Below, one piece after another: positions 7,491-15,384 of a stretch of 64,000 nucleotides of DNA. Within the stretch, counting starts at the first letter, position 1, and each line of letters starts with the position of its first letter. Origin of the DNA: Aminomonas paucivorans DSM 12260 (GTDB lineage Bacteria > Synergistota > Synergistia > Synergistales > Synergistaceae); the NCBI RefSeq assembly GCF_000165795.1, contig NZ_CM001022.1, forward strand, positions 62,001 through 126,000, written 5' to 3'. The notes below the pieces were generated by a model. That model worked only from the letters and a program-made list of their open reading frames with translations, was not told the origin of the DNA and made no database searches. The position numbers and the translations under genes are program-made.

Positions 7491-10400
7491 GTGGAGACCC
7501 TGCCCCCGGCTTCGCCGGGTTCCCCGCAGGGGGAAGAGCCCCGGATCGCCCTGCACCTGTCCTTCTGGCGGGGGCGGGCCTGGCTGTGGGGAGAACGGGC
7601 CTTCCCCTGGGAGGAGCCGGGGCCCCGACACCCCGGAGACGCGGGGAGGGAGGGGCTTCGGGAGGTCCTGAAGCGCCTGGGGGCGGGGGTTCGGGTCTCC
7701 CTCTCCCGGGTGGAAACCCCCTGGGCCTGGCTGCCCACCCGGGGCGCCCTGCCCCTTCCCTCCTCCCCCCTGCTGGGGGAGCCGAAGGGACGGGGGACGG
7801 TCCGCCTGCGCCCCCACGGGGTGACCGCCCTGGGGCTGGAGGCGGGGGAGCTGTTTGACCTGCTGGCGGCCCTGGCGGAGGGGACGCCCCCGGGGATCGG
7901 GGGGGACGCCTCCCTGGTCTGGTGGGGGCGGCTGGCCCGGGAGGCGGCGAACCTGGGGATCCGGGAGGCCTGCCTTCCCGGCCTGGTGCGGGGGGATCGG
8001 GGCTGGGAAGCCCGGTGGATCCCCCTTCCCGACGAGGAGGCCCAGCAGGCCCTGGACCGCCTGGCCGTCTCCCTGCCCGGGGTGGCCCGGTGTCTGGGGG
8101 AAGGGACAAAGACCCCTCCGGAGACGGCCCCCCGGTTCCTGGCGGAGACTGCGGCGGGGTGGCTGGCCGATGCCCTGGGGCGCTCGGGTCCCGTGCCTTT
8201 TCCCCCCCGCTTTCCCGGCCCTCGGGAGAGCCTGCACGATGCCTGGCTGGAGGCCCTGGGGGCCCCGGACCCGGTGGTCCCCTGGCCGGAGGAGGGGGAG
8301 CTGGAGGACTTCGCCGCCCGGCTGGACCGGTGGCGCCGTCCCCTGGAGATCCTGGCCCGTTCCCCCCTGCGGCTGGTCTTCCGCCTCCTGGAGCCGGAGG
8401 ACGGGGAGGGGCGGGGGCCCTGGCGGGTGGAGTACTTGCTCCAGCCCCGATGGGACCCGAGTCTCCTGGTGCCCCTGGGGGCGCTCTGGAGGAAGGAGGA
8501 GGTTTCCCGGACCCTGGGGCTGGGGGAGGGGGAGGAGGCCTTCGTCCGGCTGGCCCTGGAACAGGCCGCTCCCATCTGCCCGGAGGTGGAGGCCAGCCTG
8601 GAGGACCCGCACCCCGAGGGTTTCGCCACGGACCTGGAGGGGGCCGCGGGGTTTCTCGCTCGGGGGGCGGAGGCCCTGCGGGGCGCGGGGTTCCCGGTGC
8701 TGCTGCCCTCCTGGTGGCTGGGACGGGGGGAGGGGCGTCGCCTGACCCTCCGGGGGGTCGTCCGGACGGGGGTCGCCGCCCCCGCCGGGACGTCCCTGGA
8801 GGACCTGGTGGCCCTGGACCTTCAGGCCTCCCTGGGGGAGGAGGTCCTGGAGCCGGAGGAGCTGGAGGCCTTGGCTCGGGCCAAGGCCCCCCTGGTGCGC
8901 CGCCGGGGACGGTGGTTCTGGGCGGACCGGGAGCAGATCGAGACGGCCCTGCGGTTCCTGGCCGCCCGAAGGGGAGAACCCCGGACGGTGCGGGACCTGC
9001 TGGAGGCGACCCTGGGTTCCCCCCGTCCCTTCGGGGGGGTGGAGCTGGCCTCCCTGGAGGCAGAGGGAGATCTGGGGGAACTGCTCCGGCTGGCGGCGGG
9101 AAGCGCCCCCCTCCCCCCGGCCTCCCAGCCCGAGGGGTTCCGGGGGACCCTGCGTCCCTACCAGCTTCGGGGCCTGGCCTGGATGGCCTTCCTCCGGCGC
9201 TGGGGCCTGGGGGCCTGCCTGGCGGACGACATGGGGCTGGGCAAGACCGCCCAGGCCCTGGCCCTGATCCAGAGGGACCGGGAGGAGGGGCGCACCGACC
9301 CGGTGCTGCTGGTGTGCCCCACCTCGGTGATCCACACCTGGACCGCCGAGGCGGCCCGCTTCGTCCCGGACCTGCCCCTGCGGGTGCACCACGGGCCGGA
9401 CCGGCCCCGGGGGCGGGCCTTCGTCACCTCCCTGGCGGGGGCGGGCCTGGTGGTGACCAGCTACGCCCTGCTCCAGCGGGACGGGGAAACCCTGCGCCGG
9501 GTCGCCTGGGGCGGGGTGATCCTGGACGAGGCCCAGAACGTGAAGAACCCCGACACGGCCCAGTTCCGGGCCGCCCGGAGCCTCCGGGCGGGCTTCCGCC
9601 TGGCCCTGACGGGCACGCCGGTGGAGAACCACGTGGGGGATCTGTGGTCCCTCTTCGAGTTCCTCAACCCGGGGCTGCTGGGGGGGCGGGAGGCCTTCCG
9701 ACGGGAGTTCTTCCGCCCCATCCAGGTGTGGGGGGACGATGGGGCCGCCACCGCCCTGCGCCGCCGCACGGGGCCCTTCATCCTCCGGCGGCTCAAGACG
9801 GACCGGTCCGTGCTGCCGGACCTGCCGGAGAAGGTGGTGTCCCGGGAGTTCTGCACCCTCACGGTGGAACAGGCCTCCCTGTACCGGGCGGTGCTGGACC
9901 GGGGGGAGGAACGGGTGGCGGAGTCCCAGGGCATGACCCGGCGGGGGGAGGTGCTGGCCCTGCTGACCCGGCTGAAGCAGGTGTGCAACCACCCCGCCCA
10001 CTTCCTGGGGGACGGCTCCCCCCTGGAGGGGCGCTCCGGAAAGCTGGCCCGGCTGGTGGAGCTGCTGGCTCAGGTCCGGGAGCAGGGGGAATGCGCCCTG
10101 GTGTTCAGCCAGTTCGCCGAGATGGGGGGACTCCTGCGGGACTACCTCCAGCGCCGCCTGGGGGAGGAGGTGCTCTTCCTCCACGGGGGGGTGCCCCGGG
10201 TCCGACGGGACGAGATGGTGGAGCGGTTCCAGGGGGAGGGAGGCCCGGGGGTCTTCGTGCTCTCCCTCAAGGCGGGGGGGACGGGGCTCACCCTCTCCCG
10301 GGCGAACCACGTGGTGCACTACGACCGCTGGTGGAACCCGGCGGTGGAGGATCAGGCCACGGACCGGGCCTACCGCATCGGCCAGAGGAAGAACGTCTTC

Positions 10401-10574
10401 GTGCACCCCCTCATCGTGGCGGGCACCCTGGAGGAGCGCATCGACGCCCTCCTGGAGAGCAAGGCGGATCTGGCGGACCGGGTGGTGGGGGCGGGGGAGC
10501 GGTGGCTCACGGAGCTGGGGGATCGGGACCTCCACGCCCTGCTGGCCCTGGACCGAAACGCGACGGAGGAGTGA
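7491..10574 (+). CDS. SNF2-family (HepA/RapA-like) DNA-dependent ATPase
   Basis: 1027 residues. The C-terminal half is a full SNF2 helicase: 'DDMGLGKTAQALAL' (Walker A, about 580), 'VILDEAQNVKNPDTAQFRA' (motif II as DEAQ, about 677), 'ALTGTPVENHVGDLWSLFEF' (motif III), 'SLKAGGTGLTLSRANHVVHY' and 'QATDRAYRIGQ' (motifs V and VI, about 920-965). The first 500 residues form the poorly conserved N-terminal region typical of bacterial SNF2 proteins that have a SWIM protein partner. Start GTG abuts the preceding stop. The SWIM protein gene follows 4 bases after the stop. Likely roles are remodelling of nucleoprotein or stalled polymerase; client unknown. Confidence 0.93.
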   Translation: METLPPASPGSPQGEEPRIALHLSFWRGRAWLWGERAFPWEEPGPRHPGDAGREGLREVLKRLGAGVRVSLSRVETPWAWLPTRGALPLPSSPLLGEPKGRGTVRLRPHGVTALGLEAGELFDLLAALAEGTPPGIGGDASLVWWGRLAREAANLGIREACLPGLVRGDRGWEARWIPLPDEEAQQALDRLAVSLPGVARCLGEGTKTPPETAPRFLAETAAGWLADALGRSGPVPFPPRFPGPRESLHDAWLEALGAPDPVVPWPEEGELEDFAARLDRWRRPLEILARSPLRLVFRLLEPEDGEGRGPWRVEYLLQPRWDPSLLVPLGALWRKEEVSRTLGLGEGEEAFVRLALEQAAPICPEVEASLEDPHPEGFATDLEGAAGFLARGAEALRGAGFPVLLPSWWLGRGEGRRLTLRGVVRTGVAAPAGTSLEDLVALDLQASLGEEVLEPEELEALARAKAPLVRRRGRWFWADREQIETALRFLAARRGEPRTVRDLLEATLGSPRPFGGVELASLEAEGDLGELLRLAAGSAPLPPASQPEGFRGTLRPYQLRGLAWMAFLRRWGLGACLADDMGLGKTAQALALIQRDREEGRTDPVLLVCPTSVIHTWTAEAARFVPDLPLRVHHGPDRPRGRAFVTSLAGAGLVVTSYALLQRDGETLRRVAWGGVILDEAQNVKNPDTAQFRAARSLRAGFRLALTGTPVENHVGDLWSLFEFLNPGLLGGREAFRREFFRPIQVWGDDGAATALRRRTGPFILRRLKTDRSVLPDLPEKVVSREFCTLTVEQASLYRAVLDRGEERVAESQGMTRRGEVLALLTRLKQVCNHPAHFLGDGSPLEGRSGKLARLVELLAQVREQGECALVFSQFAEMGGLLRDYLQRRLGEEVLFLHGGVPRVRRDEMVERFQGEGGPGVFVLSLKAGGTGLTLSRANHVVHYDRWWNPAVEDQATDRAYRIGQRKNVFVHPLIVAGTLEERIDALLESKADLADRVVGAGERWLTELGDRDLHALLALDRNATEE

Positions 10575-10578
10575 GGCC

Positions 10579-11427
10579 ATGGAACGCCATCGGGGAGGCG
10601 GCTACGCCATCCCCCAGCCCGTGCGGGTGGTGGGGGGCATCCGGGCGCACAACCGCAAGGGGGACTTCGCCCGGAGCTGGTGGGGGAAGCGCTGGCTCGC
10701 GGCGCTGGACGCCTTCGACCTGGGGGTCCGCCTGGGGCGGGGGAAGAACTACGCCCGCCGGGGGCAGGTGGTGTCCCTGGAGGTGGCCCCGGGACGGGTC
10801 CGGGCTCGGGTCCAGGGAACCCGGGCGAAGCCCTACGAGGCGGAGATCCGGGTGCGCCCCTTCACCCCGGAGGAACGAGACCTGCTGGGGGCCCGGCTGG
10901 GAGAGGAACCTCGCAACGCCGCCCGACTCCTGGGGGGGGAGATGCCCCAGGGGATGGAGGGGCTCTGCCGGTCCCTGGGGCTGTCCCTCTTCCCGGAGGG
11001 GCGAAAGGACCTGGAGTTCTCCTGCACCTGCCCGGACCCCGTGACGCCCTGCAAGCACCTGGCGGCGGTGTTCCTGCTCCTGGCGGAAGCCTTCGACGGG
11101 GACCCGCTGCTGCTGCTGCGCCTTCGGGGGCTGGACTTGGAGGCCCTGCGGGAATCCCTGCTGCGGGAGGCCCGGGAGGAGCGCCTTCCCGTGCCGCAGC
11201 CCCTGCCCCCGGACCCCGGGGCCTTCTGGGGGACCCCGGAACTCCTCCCCCCCCCGTCCCTGCGCCCGGGGGGAGAGGTCCACGCCCCCTGGGCCCGTCG
11301 CCTGGGAAACCTCCCCTTCTGGCGCTCCTTCCGCCCCTTCCTCCCCTCCCTGGAGACCCTCTCCGCCGCCCTGGCGGAGGAGGCCCGCCGCCGGGGGGAG
11401 GCCCTGTCGGGGGAGGGGAAGGGATGA
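10579..11427 (+). CDS. SWIM zinc-finger protein paired with the SNF2 ATPase
   Basis: 282 residues. The SWIM motif CxCxnCxH is at about 147-160: 'FSCTCPDPVTPCKHLAAVF'. The N-terminal 100 residues ('FARSWWGKRWLAAL', 'LGRGKNYARRGQVVSLEV') are the characteristic first domain of bacterial SWIM proteins encoded beside SNF2 helicases. The SWIM fold binds zinc and probably nucleic acid or the helicase. The C-terminal 100 residues are Pro-rich and low in conserved features. The last codons overlap the GNAT gene (ATGA). Confidence 0.9.
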   Translation: MERHRGGGYAIPQPVRVVGGIRAHNRKGDFARSWWGKRWLAALDAFDLGVRLGRGKNYARRGQVVSLEVAPGRVRARVQGTRAKPYEAEIRVRPFTPEERDLLGARLGEEPRNAARLLGGEMPQGMEGLCRSLGLSLFPEGRKDLEFSCTCPDPVTPCKHLAAVFLLLAEAFDGDPLLLLRLRGLDLEALRESLLREAREERLPVPQPLPPDPGAFWGTPELLPPPSLRPGGEVHAPWARRLGNLPFWRSFRPFLPSLETLSAALAEEARRRGEALSGEGKG

Positions 11428-11933
11428 CGAGGGAGGCCGAGCCCCTCGGGGGAGGCAAGGGCGAGATGGTCCTTCGTCCCCTGGAGGAGGGGGACGTGCT
11501 GCTGGTGGCCCTGTGGCTGAACCGGGATCCCCTGCGGAAATGGTTCGGGGATCCGGAGGATTGGCTTTCGGAGATCCGGGAGAGGGAGGGGCGGTTCTCC
11601 TTCCTCCGCCACTTCGTGGCGCTGCTGGGGGAGGATCCCGTGGGCTTCTGCCAGTACTACCGGTGCGCCGATGCGGACGAGGAGGTCTATCGGTCCTTCC
11701 CCCGGGAGGGGACCTACAGCGTGGACTATGGCCTCGGGGATGCGGCCTGCCTGGGAAAGGGGTTGGGGAGGGAGCTGGTCCGCTGCCTTTCGGAGCGGGT
11801 GCTGTCCCTCCCCGATGCCCGGAGGATCGTGGTGGCCCCGGATCGGGAGAACGAAGCCTCCCGCCGGACCCTCCTCCGGTGCGGCTTCGTCCTGGACGAA
11901 GAACGGGGGGTCTTCGTGAAGGAGCGGGATTAA
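11424..11933 (+). CDS. GNAT-family N-acetyltransferase
   Basis: 169 residues, start ATG overlapping the SWIM stop as ATGA. Has the GNAT core: 'GFCQYYRC' strand, 'YSVDYGLGDAACLGKGLGRE' containing the acetyl-CoA-binding Q/R-x-x-G-x-G/A-like loop (here CLGKGLGRE), and 'RIVVAPDRENEASRRTLLRCGF', the usual last helix-strand. The order resembles AAC(6')-type and ribosomal-protein-type acetyltransferases. Substrate not predictable; coupling to the helicase/SWIM genes may be only transcriptional. Confidence 0.85.
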   Translation: MTREAEPLGGGKGEMVLRPLEEGDVLLVALWLNRDPLRKWFGDPEDWLSEIREREGRFSFLRHFVALLGEDPVGFCQYYRCADADEEVYRSFPREGTYSVDYGLGDAACLGKGLGRELVRCLSERVLSLPDARRIVVAPDRENEASRRTLLRCGFVLDEERGVFVKERD

Positions 11934-11988
11934 GGGGGCGCGCCGAGGGGGGCGAGGCGTCCCGCCGAGAGAAGCCCGGCTCCGCCCT

Positions 11989-12984
11989 CTACCCCCGGGG
12001 TCCCAGGCGCAGGGCCCCGGCGGGGCAGACCTCCACGCAGAGCCCGCACCCCCGACAGCGGGAGGAATCGAAGCTCATGGACCTCTTTTCCTCCCGACGA
12101 GTTACCTCGAAGACCTGGAAAGGACACCGAGGGACGCAGCGTCCGCATCGGACACATCGGGAGTCGTCCCACTGGACCCGGTACTTCGCCTCGGGCCAGA
12201 GGCCCACGCAGTGGAGGCGCTTGCCCACCCGGGCGGGGTAGCAGCAGCAGCCGTCGCAGTTGCAGAGGGCGTCGGGGCCTGCGGAGTGCATGAGTCCTGC
12301 CTCGTGGGCCCGGCGCACCACCCGGGCCGCCTCCTCCCGACTCAAGGGGCGTCCCCATCCCCGGTGGACCACTGTGTTCACCTTCTCCGGGTCCAGGTAG
12401 AGGATGCAGGTGTCCAGGGGGAGGGAGCAGTTCCGGGCGATGGCCCGGCAGTTGCAGGGCACCAGGGTGGCCTGGCGGGATGCGTTGCGGACGTAGTCCA
12501 GGGCTTCCCCCAGGGGGAGGATCACGTCGTTCCCCAGGAAGGGGGCCTCCGAAGGAGGCAGATCCAGCCGGCGGCGCATTTCCCGGAGGCGCTTGGCCTC
12601 CACCCCCGCCACCAGCCTCCGGGCGTAGGCGTCCAGGTACCAGTCGTCCAGGCGGCGGCGCAGGCTCTCCGGCAGGGCCAGCCAGGTCCGAGGTTCGAAC
12701 TGGGCGAACAGGTCCAGACGGCTGTAGAGGGTGCCCCGGCGGAAAAGCTCCGGCTGCTCGGGGACCCGGTTCAGGCACCCGCGCCGGTAGGCGGCGGCGC
12801 AGAGGCCCTCCGCTTCCTCCGAGGACCCCCCCAGGAGGGAGGCTGCCTCGCAAGGGGAGAAGCCGTCCCGGTCCGCCATCCCCCGAAGGAGACGCCGCTC
12901 CTCCGGGGTGGTCATGGCGGCCAGGGCCTCCTCCACCCCCTCCGGGGCCTCGAACAGGACGGCGAAGGATCGAAGATCCTCCAT
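11989..12984 (-). CDS. 4Fe-4S dicluster ferredoxin-type protein with extra Cys motifs
   Basis: 331 residues. The last 65 residues carry two 4Fe-4S ligand sets ('CVRCGRCVPRCPF' and 'CRGCGLCVEVCPAGA'). A middle region has 'CNCRAIARNC', 'LDTCILYL' and 'CNCDGCCCYP', the Cys arrangement seen in a recurrent anaerobe family of electron-transfer proteins. The N-terminal 100 residues look like a helical or winged-helix segment. Probably a cytoplasmic electron carrier. Last gene of the five-gene operon starting with the symporter; it starts one base after the HAL-fold gene stop, so the two products are probably made together and may interact. Confidence 0.85.
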   Translation of the reverse strand: MEDLRSFAVLFEAPEGVEEALAAMTTPEERRLLRGMADRDGFSPCEAASLLGGSSEEAEGLCAAAYRRGCLNRVPEQPELFRRGTLYSRLDLFAQFEPRTWLALPESLRRRLDDWYLDAYARRLVAGVEAKRLREMRRRLDLPPSEAPFLGNDVILPLGEALDYVRNASRQATLVPCNCRAIARNCSLPLDTCILYLDPEKVNTVVHRGWGRPLSREEAARVVRRAHEAGLMHSAGPDALCNCDGCCCYPARVGKRLHCVGLWPEAKYRVQWDDSRCVRCGRCVPRCPFQVFEVTRREEKRSMSFDSSRCRGCGLCVEVCPAGALRLGPRG

Positions 12985-12985
12985 C

Positions 12986-14542
12986 TCAGTCCAGCGCTCC
13001 CGTCACGGCTTCCGCCGCCTCCAGCACCGCCCCGGAGCGGATCAGGTCCGCCAGGATCTCCACGTAGGGCCCGGGACGGTAGTCCTCCTCCAACGGGGGG
13101 ACCTGGGCGCGCACCAGCCGGTGGACCGCCGCCGTGGCCACCGCAGGGGGTTCGGGGTGGAACTCCAGGGCCTGGCAGGCGTTGAGCAGCTCCGTGGCCA
13201 GCACGTAGTCCAGCAGGGTCCCCAGATGGTACAGCTTCAGGGAGGCGTTGGCCCCCATGCTGGTGTAGTCCTCCTGACAGGCGGAGGTGAACCCGTTGTC
13301 CACCGTGGCGGGGTGGGACAGGAGGCGCATCTCCCCCAGGATCCCCGCGGCGGCGTATTGGGGGATCATGAGGCCGCAGTTCTCCCCCGGCCTCGGTGTC
13401 AGGAAGGGGGGAAGCTCGCTGACGTGGTGGTTGATGAGCCGGTCCGCCCGGCGCTCGGACATCTTGGCGATCCCCGTGACCGCGATGGCCCCGCAGTCCG
13501 CCGCCATCCCCACATAGGAACCGTCGGCGTTGCAGGCCATCAGCGCCTCTCCCTGTTCGTCCTCTCCCGGGAAGATCAGGGGGTTGTCCACCGAGGAGTT
13601 CAGCTCCGTCTCCAGGGTGGCCAGGCCGTCCGCCAGGAGCTTCTTCGCCGCTCCGTGGAGCTGGGGGATGCAGCGTAGGGACAGGGCGTCCTGCACCCGG
13701 TGCCCCTTCCAGCGGGCCAGGATCCCGCTGTCCCCCAGGAGACGGCGCAGGTTGGCGGCGGTCCGGATCTGGTGCTCGTGGGGCCGGGCGGCGTGCACCC
13801 GGGGGTCCATGGCCATGAGGGTGCCCTTGAGGGCCTCCAGGGAGAGGGCGGCCACCACGTCGGCGGTGCAGGCTCCCGTCCAGGCGTCGTGGAAGCCCAG
13901 GCAGGCCAGGGCGGTGACGAAGGTGGTGCCGCTGGTGAGGCTCAGGCCCTCCTTGCTCTCCAGGGTCCGGGGGGCCAGACCCGCGCGTTCCAGCCCGACC
14001 CGGGCGGGCATTTCCCGGCCCTCGTGGACCACCGTCCCCTCCCCGATGAGGGCCGAGGCGATGTGTCCCTCGTGGCAGAGGTATCCCACGGACCCGTGGG
14101 CGGGCACCCGGGGGATCACGTCCCGGTTCAACATCCCCGCCAGAAGCTCCAGGGTCTCCAGGGCGATGCCCGTGTGCCCCGAGCCCAGATGCTGGAGCAT
14201 CACTGCCATCAGGGCCCGGACGCACTCCTTCGGGAGGGGTTCTCCCAGGGAGCAGGCGTGGGTGCGGGCGAAGTTCCGCTGCACCGTCCGCCGGGCCTCC
14301 GGGGGGACCTTGCGGTTCCAGTTCTCCCCCAGACCGGTGGTGATCCCGTAGACCGGTGTCTCCTGCTCCGCGAACCGGTCCGCCAGGGCCCGGCATCGCC
14401 GGACCCGTTCCTCGTACTCCCGGGAAAAGCGCACCCTCGCGCCGTAGCGGGCGACGGCCACCACCTGGGAGACCTCCATCCGTCCCCCCAAGGTCACCGC
14501 ATCGATCCGGGACGGATGGGGGGGCTGGGTTTTCTGGGACAT
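12986..14542 (-). CDS. HAL/PAL-fold (aromatic amino acid lyase family) protein lacking the MIO triad
   Basis: 518 residues. Start 14542 has GAGGAG 7 bases upstream. Clear histidine/phenylalanine ammonia-lyase family: 'VYGITTGLG' (the Tyr loop, Y65), 'VPAHGSVG' (150), 'VQDALSLRCIPQLHGAA', 'NSSVDNPLIF', 'SACQEDYTSMGANASL'. But the Ala-Ser-Gly that cyclises to the MIO cofactor, always found as GSVGASGDLAPL, is replaced by GSVGYLCHEGH with three residues deleted. The Asn of 'LINGT' is Ser ('LTSGT') and the Tyr of 'QDAYSLR' is Leu. The fold and much of the pocket are therefore kept while the electrophile is lost. It cannot be assumed to be a lyase; it may be a different enzyme or a binding protein. 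Operon partners are a symporter, a small membrane protein, an unknown protein and an Fe-S protein. Confidence 0.85.
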   Translation of the reverse strand: MSQKTQPPHPSRIDAVTLGGRMEVSQVVAVARYGARVRFSREYEERVRRCRALADRFAEQETPVYGITTGLGENWNRKVPPEARRTVQRNFARTHACSLGEPLPKECVRALMAVMLQHLGSGHTGIALETLELLAGMLNRDVIPRVPAHGSVGYLCHEGHIASALIGEGTVVHEGREMPARVGLERAGLAPRTLESKEGLSLTSGTTFVTALACLGFHDAWTGACTADVVAALSLEALKGTLMAMDPRVHAARPHEHQIRTAANLRRLLGDSGILARWKGHRVQDALSLRCIPQLHGAAKKLLADGLATLETELNSSVDNPLIFPGEDEQGEALMACNADGSYVGMAADCGAIAVTGIAKMSERRADRLINHHVSELPPFLTPRPGENCGLMIPQYAAAGILGEMRLLSHPATVDNGFTSACQEDYTSMGANASLKLYHLGTLLDYVLATELLNACQALEFHPEPPAVATAAVHRLVRAQVPPLEEDYRPGPYVEILADLIRSGAVLEAAEAVTGALD

Positions 14543-14565
14543 GTCCTCACTCCTCGCTGGGTGGG

Positions 14566-15111
14566 TCAAAAGGTTCGATGGCTGCTGCATCCGTCGGCGG
14601 CGAAGGGAAGGTAGCGCACCCGGCAGCCTTCACGGGGCTCCCCGTAGAGGGCCACGTAGAAGGGGCGGTACACCGGGGCGTCCTCCTCCAGGTTCACCTC
14701 GGGGTAGCCCCCCACCCGACGACGGAGCACTCGGAGCACCAGGCGGCTTCCCTTCTCCTCCATCCGCTCCCGGGGGAAGGAGCTGTGCTGGATCTGCTCC
14801 TCCCGGGCCTCGTAGGACACCAGGGGCTCGGGAATCTCCTCCGCCCAGAGGGCCCCGCCGGTGCTGCCGTTCACCAGCACCCGACAGAGCTGCCGCTTTT
14901 CCCCCCGGTCTTTGAAGAGGTTCCGGGAGATCCAGTTGGGGCGGTGGAGCACCGAGAAGAGCAGGACCCGGTATTCCACGAAGTGCAGCCGCAGCTCCGC
15001 CAGGGCCTGGCCCCGCAGGAGGAGGCGTCCCAGAGGCCCGCCCTTGCGGCGGGCCTCCGAAAGCACGTCCTCCTGGGAGCGGAGGATGGGAAAGATGGGG
15101 ATGCGGGGCAT
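14566..15111 (-). CDS. Protein of unknown function in the HAL-family operon
   Basis: 181 residues. I do not recognise a family. It is soluble, Arg-rich, with strand-like stretches ('LRLHFVEYRVLLFSVLHRP', 'RLVLRVLRRRVGGYPEVNL', 'PFYVALYGEP') and no Cys cluster, signal peptide or membrane helix. Codon use and the gap of 5 bases to the small membrane protein gene support it as real. Its fixed place between the transporter genes and the HAL-fold gene suggests a role in the same pathway, for example an enzyme subunit or small-molecule-binding protein. Confidence 0.7.
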   Translation of the reverse strand: MPRIPIFPILRSQEDVLSEARRKGGPLGRLLLRGQALAELRLHFVEYRVLLFSVLHRPNWISRNLFKDRGEKRQLCRVLVNGSTGGALWAEEIPEPLVSYEAREEQIQHSSFPRERMEEKGSRLVLRVLRRRVGGYPEVNLEEDAPVYRPFYVALYGEPREGCRVRYLPFAADGCSSHRTF

Positions 15112-15116
15112 GAAGG

Positions 15117-15359
15117 TTACTTCCCGCTCTCCTCGTGGTGCCGGCGCAGGAACGTCACGGTACTGCGCAGGTAGTCCAGAAAGATGAGGGTGCAGGCGGT
15201 CATGACGGCGTAGGGGATGATCCGCCCGAGGAGCAGGTCGTTCTCGCTGTACATGCCGTAGAGGATGGTCCCCACGATGGCGAAGTACAGGAGGATGAGG
15301 AAACCGTCGATGCCGAACCAGCTGATCTGGAGATCCTTGGTGTCCTTTTTCGTGGTCAT
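15117..15359 (-). CDS. Small two-helix membrane protein, partner of the SSS symporter
   Basis: 80 residues, two hydrophobic segments ('FLILLYFAIVGTILYGM' about 20-36 and 'IIPYAVMTACTLIFLDYL' about 46-63) with a charged tail. Encoded 25 bases after the symporter gene. Some sodium:solute symporters need a small membrane subunit, as in the MctP/YhdT-PanF type pairs, and size and position agree with that. Function inferred from position only. Confidence 0.75.
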   Translation of the reverse strand: MTTKKDTKDLQISWFGIDGFLILLYFAIVGTILYGMYSENDLLLGRIIPYAVMTACTLIFLDYLRSTVTFLRRHHEESGK

Positions 15360-15384
15360 GTGGATTCCTCCCTTGGTCCTGCGG

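Noticed and set aside
5736-10580. A 1614-codon open frame on the minus strand
   Set aside because: It is opposite the permease and SNF2 genes, is composed of His/Gln/Pro/Gly-rich sequence without domains, and is the expected antisense artefact of GC-rich coding DNA.
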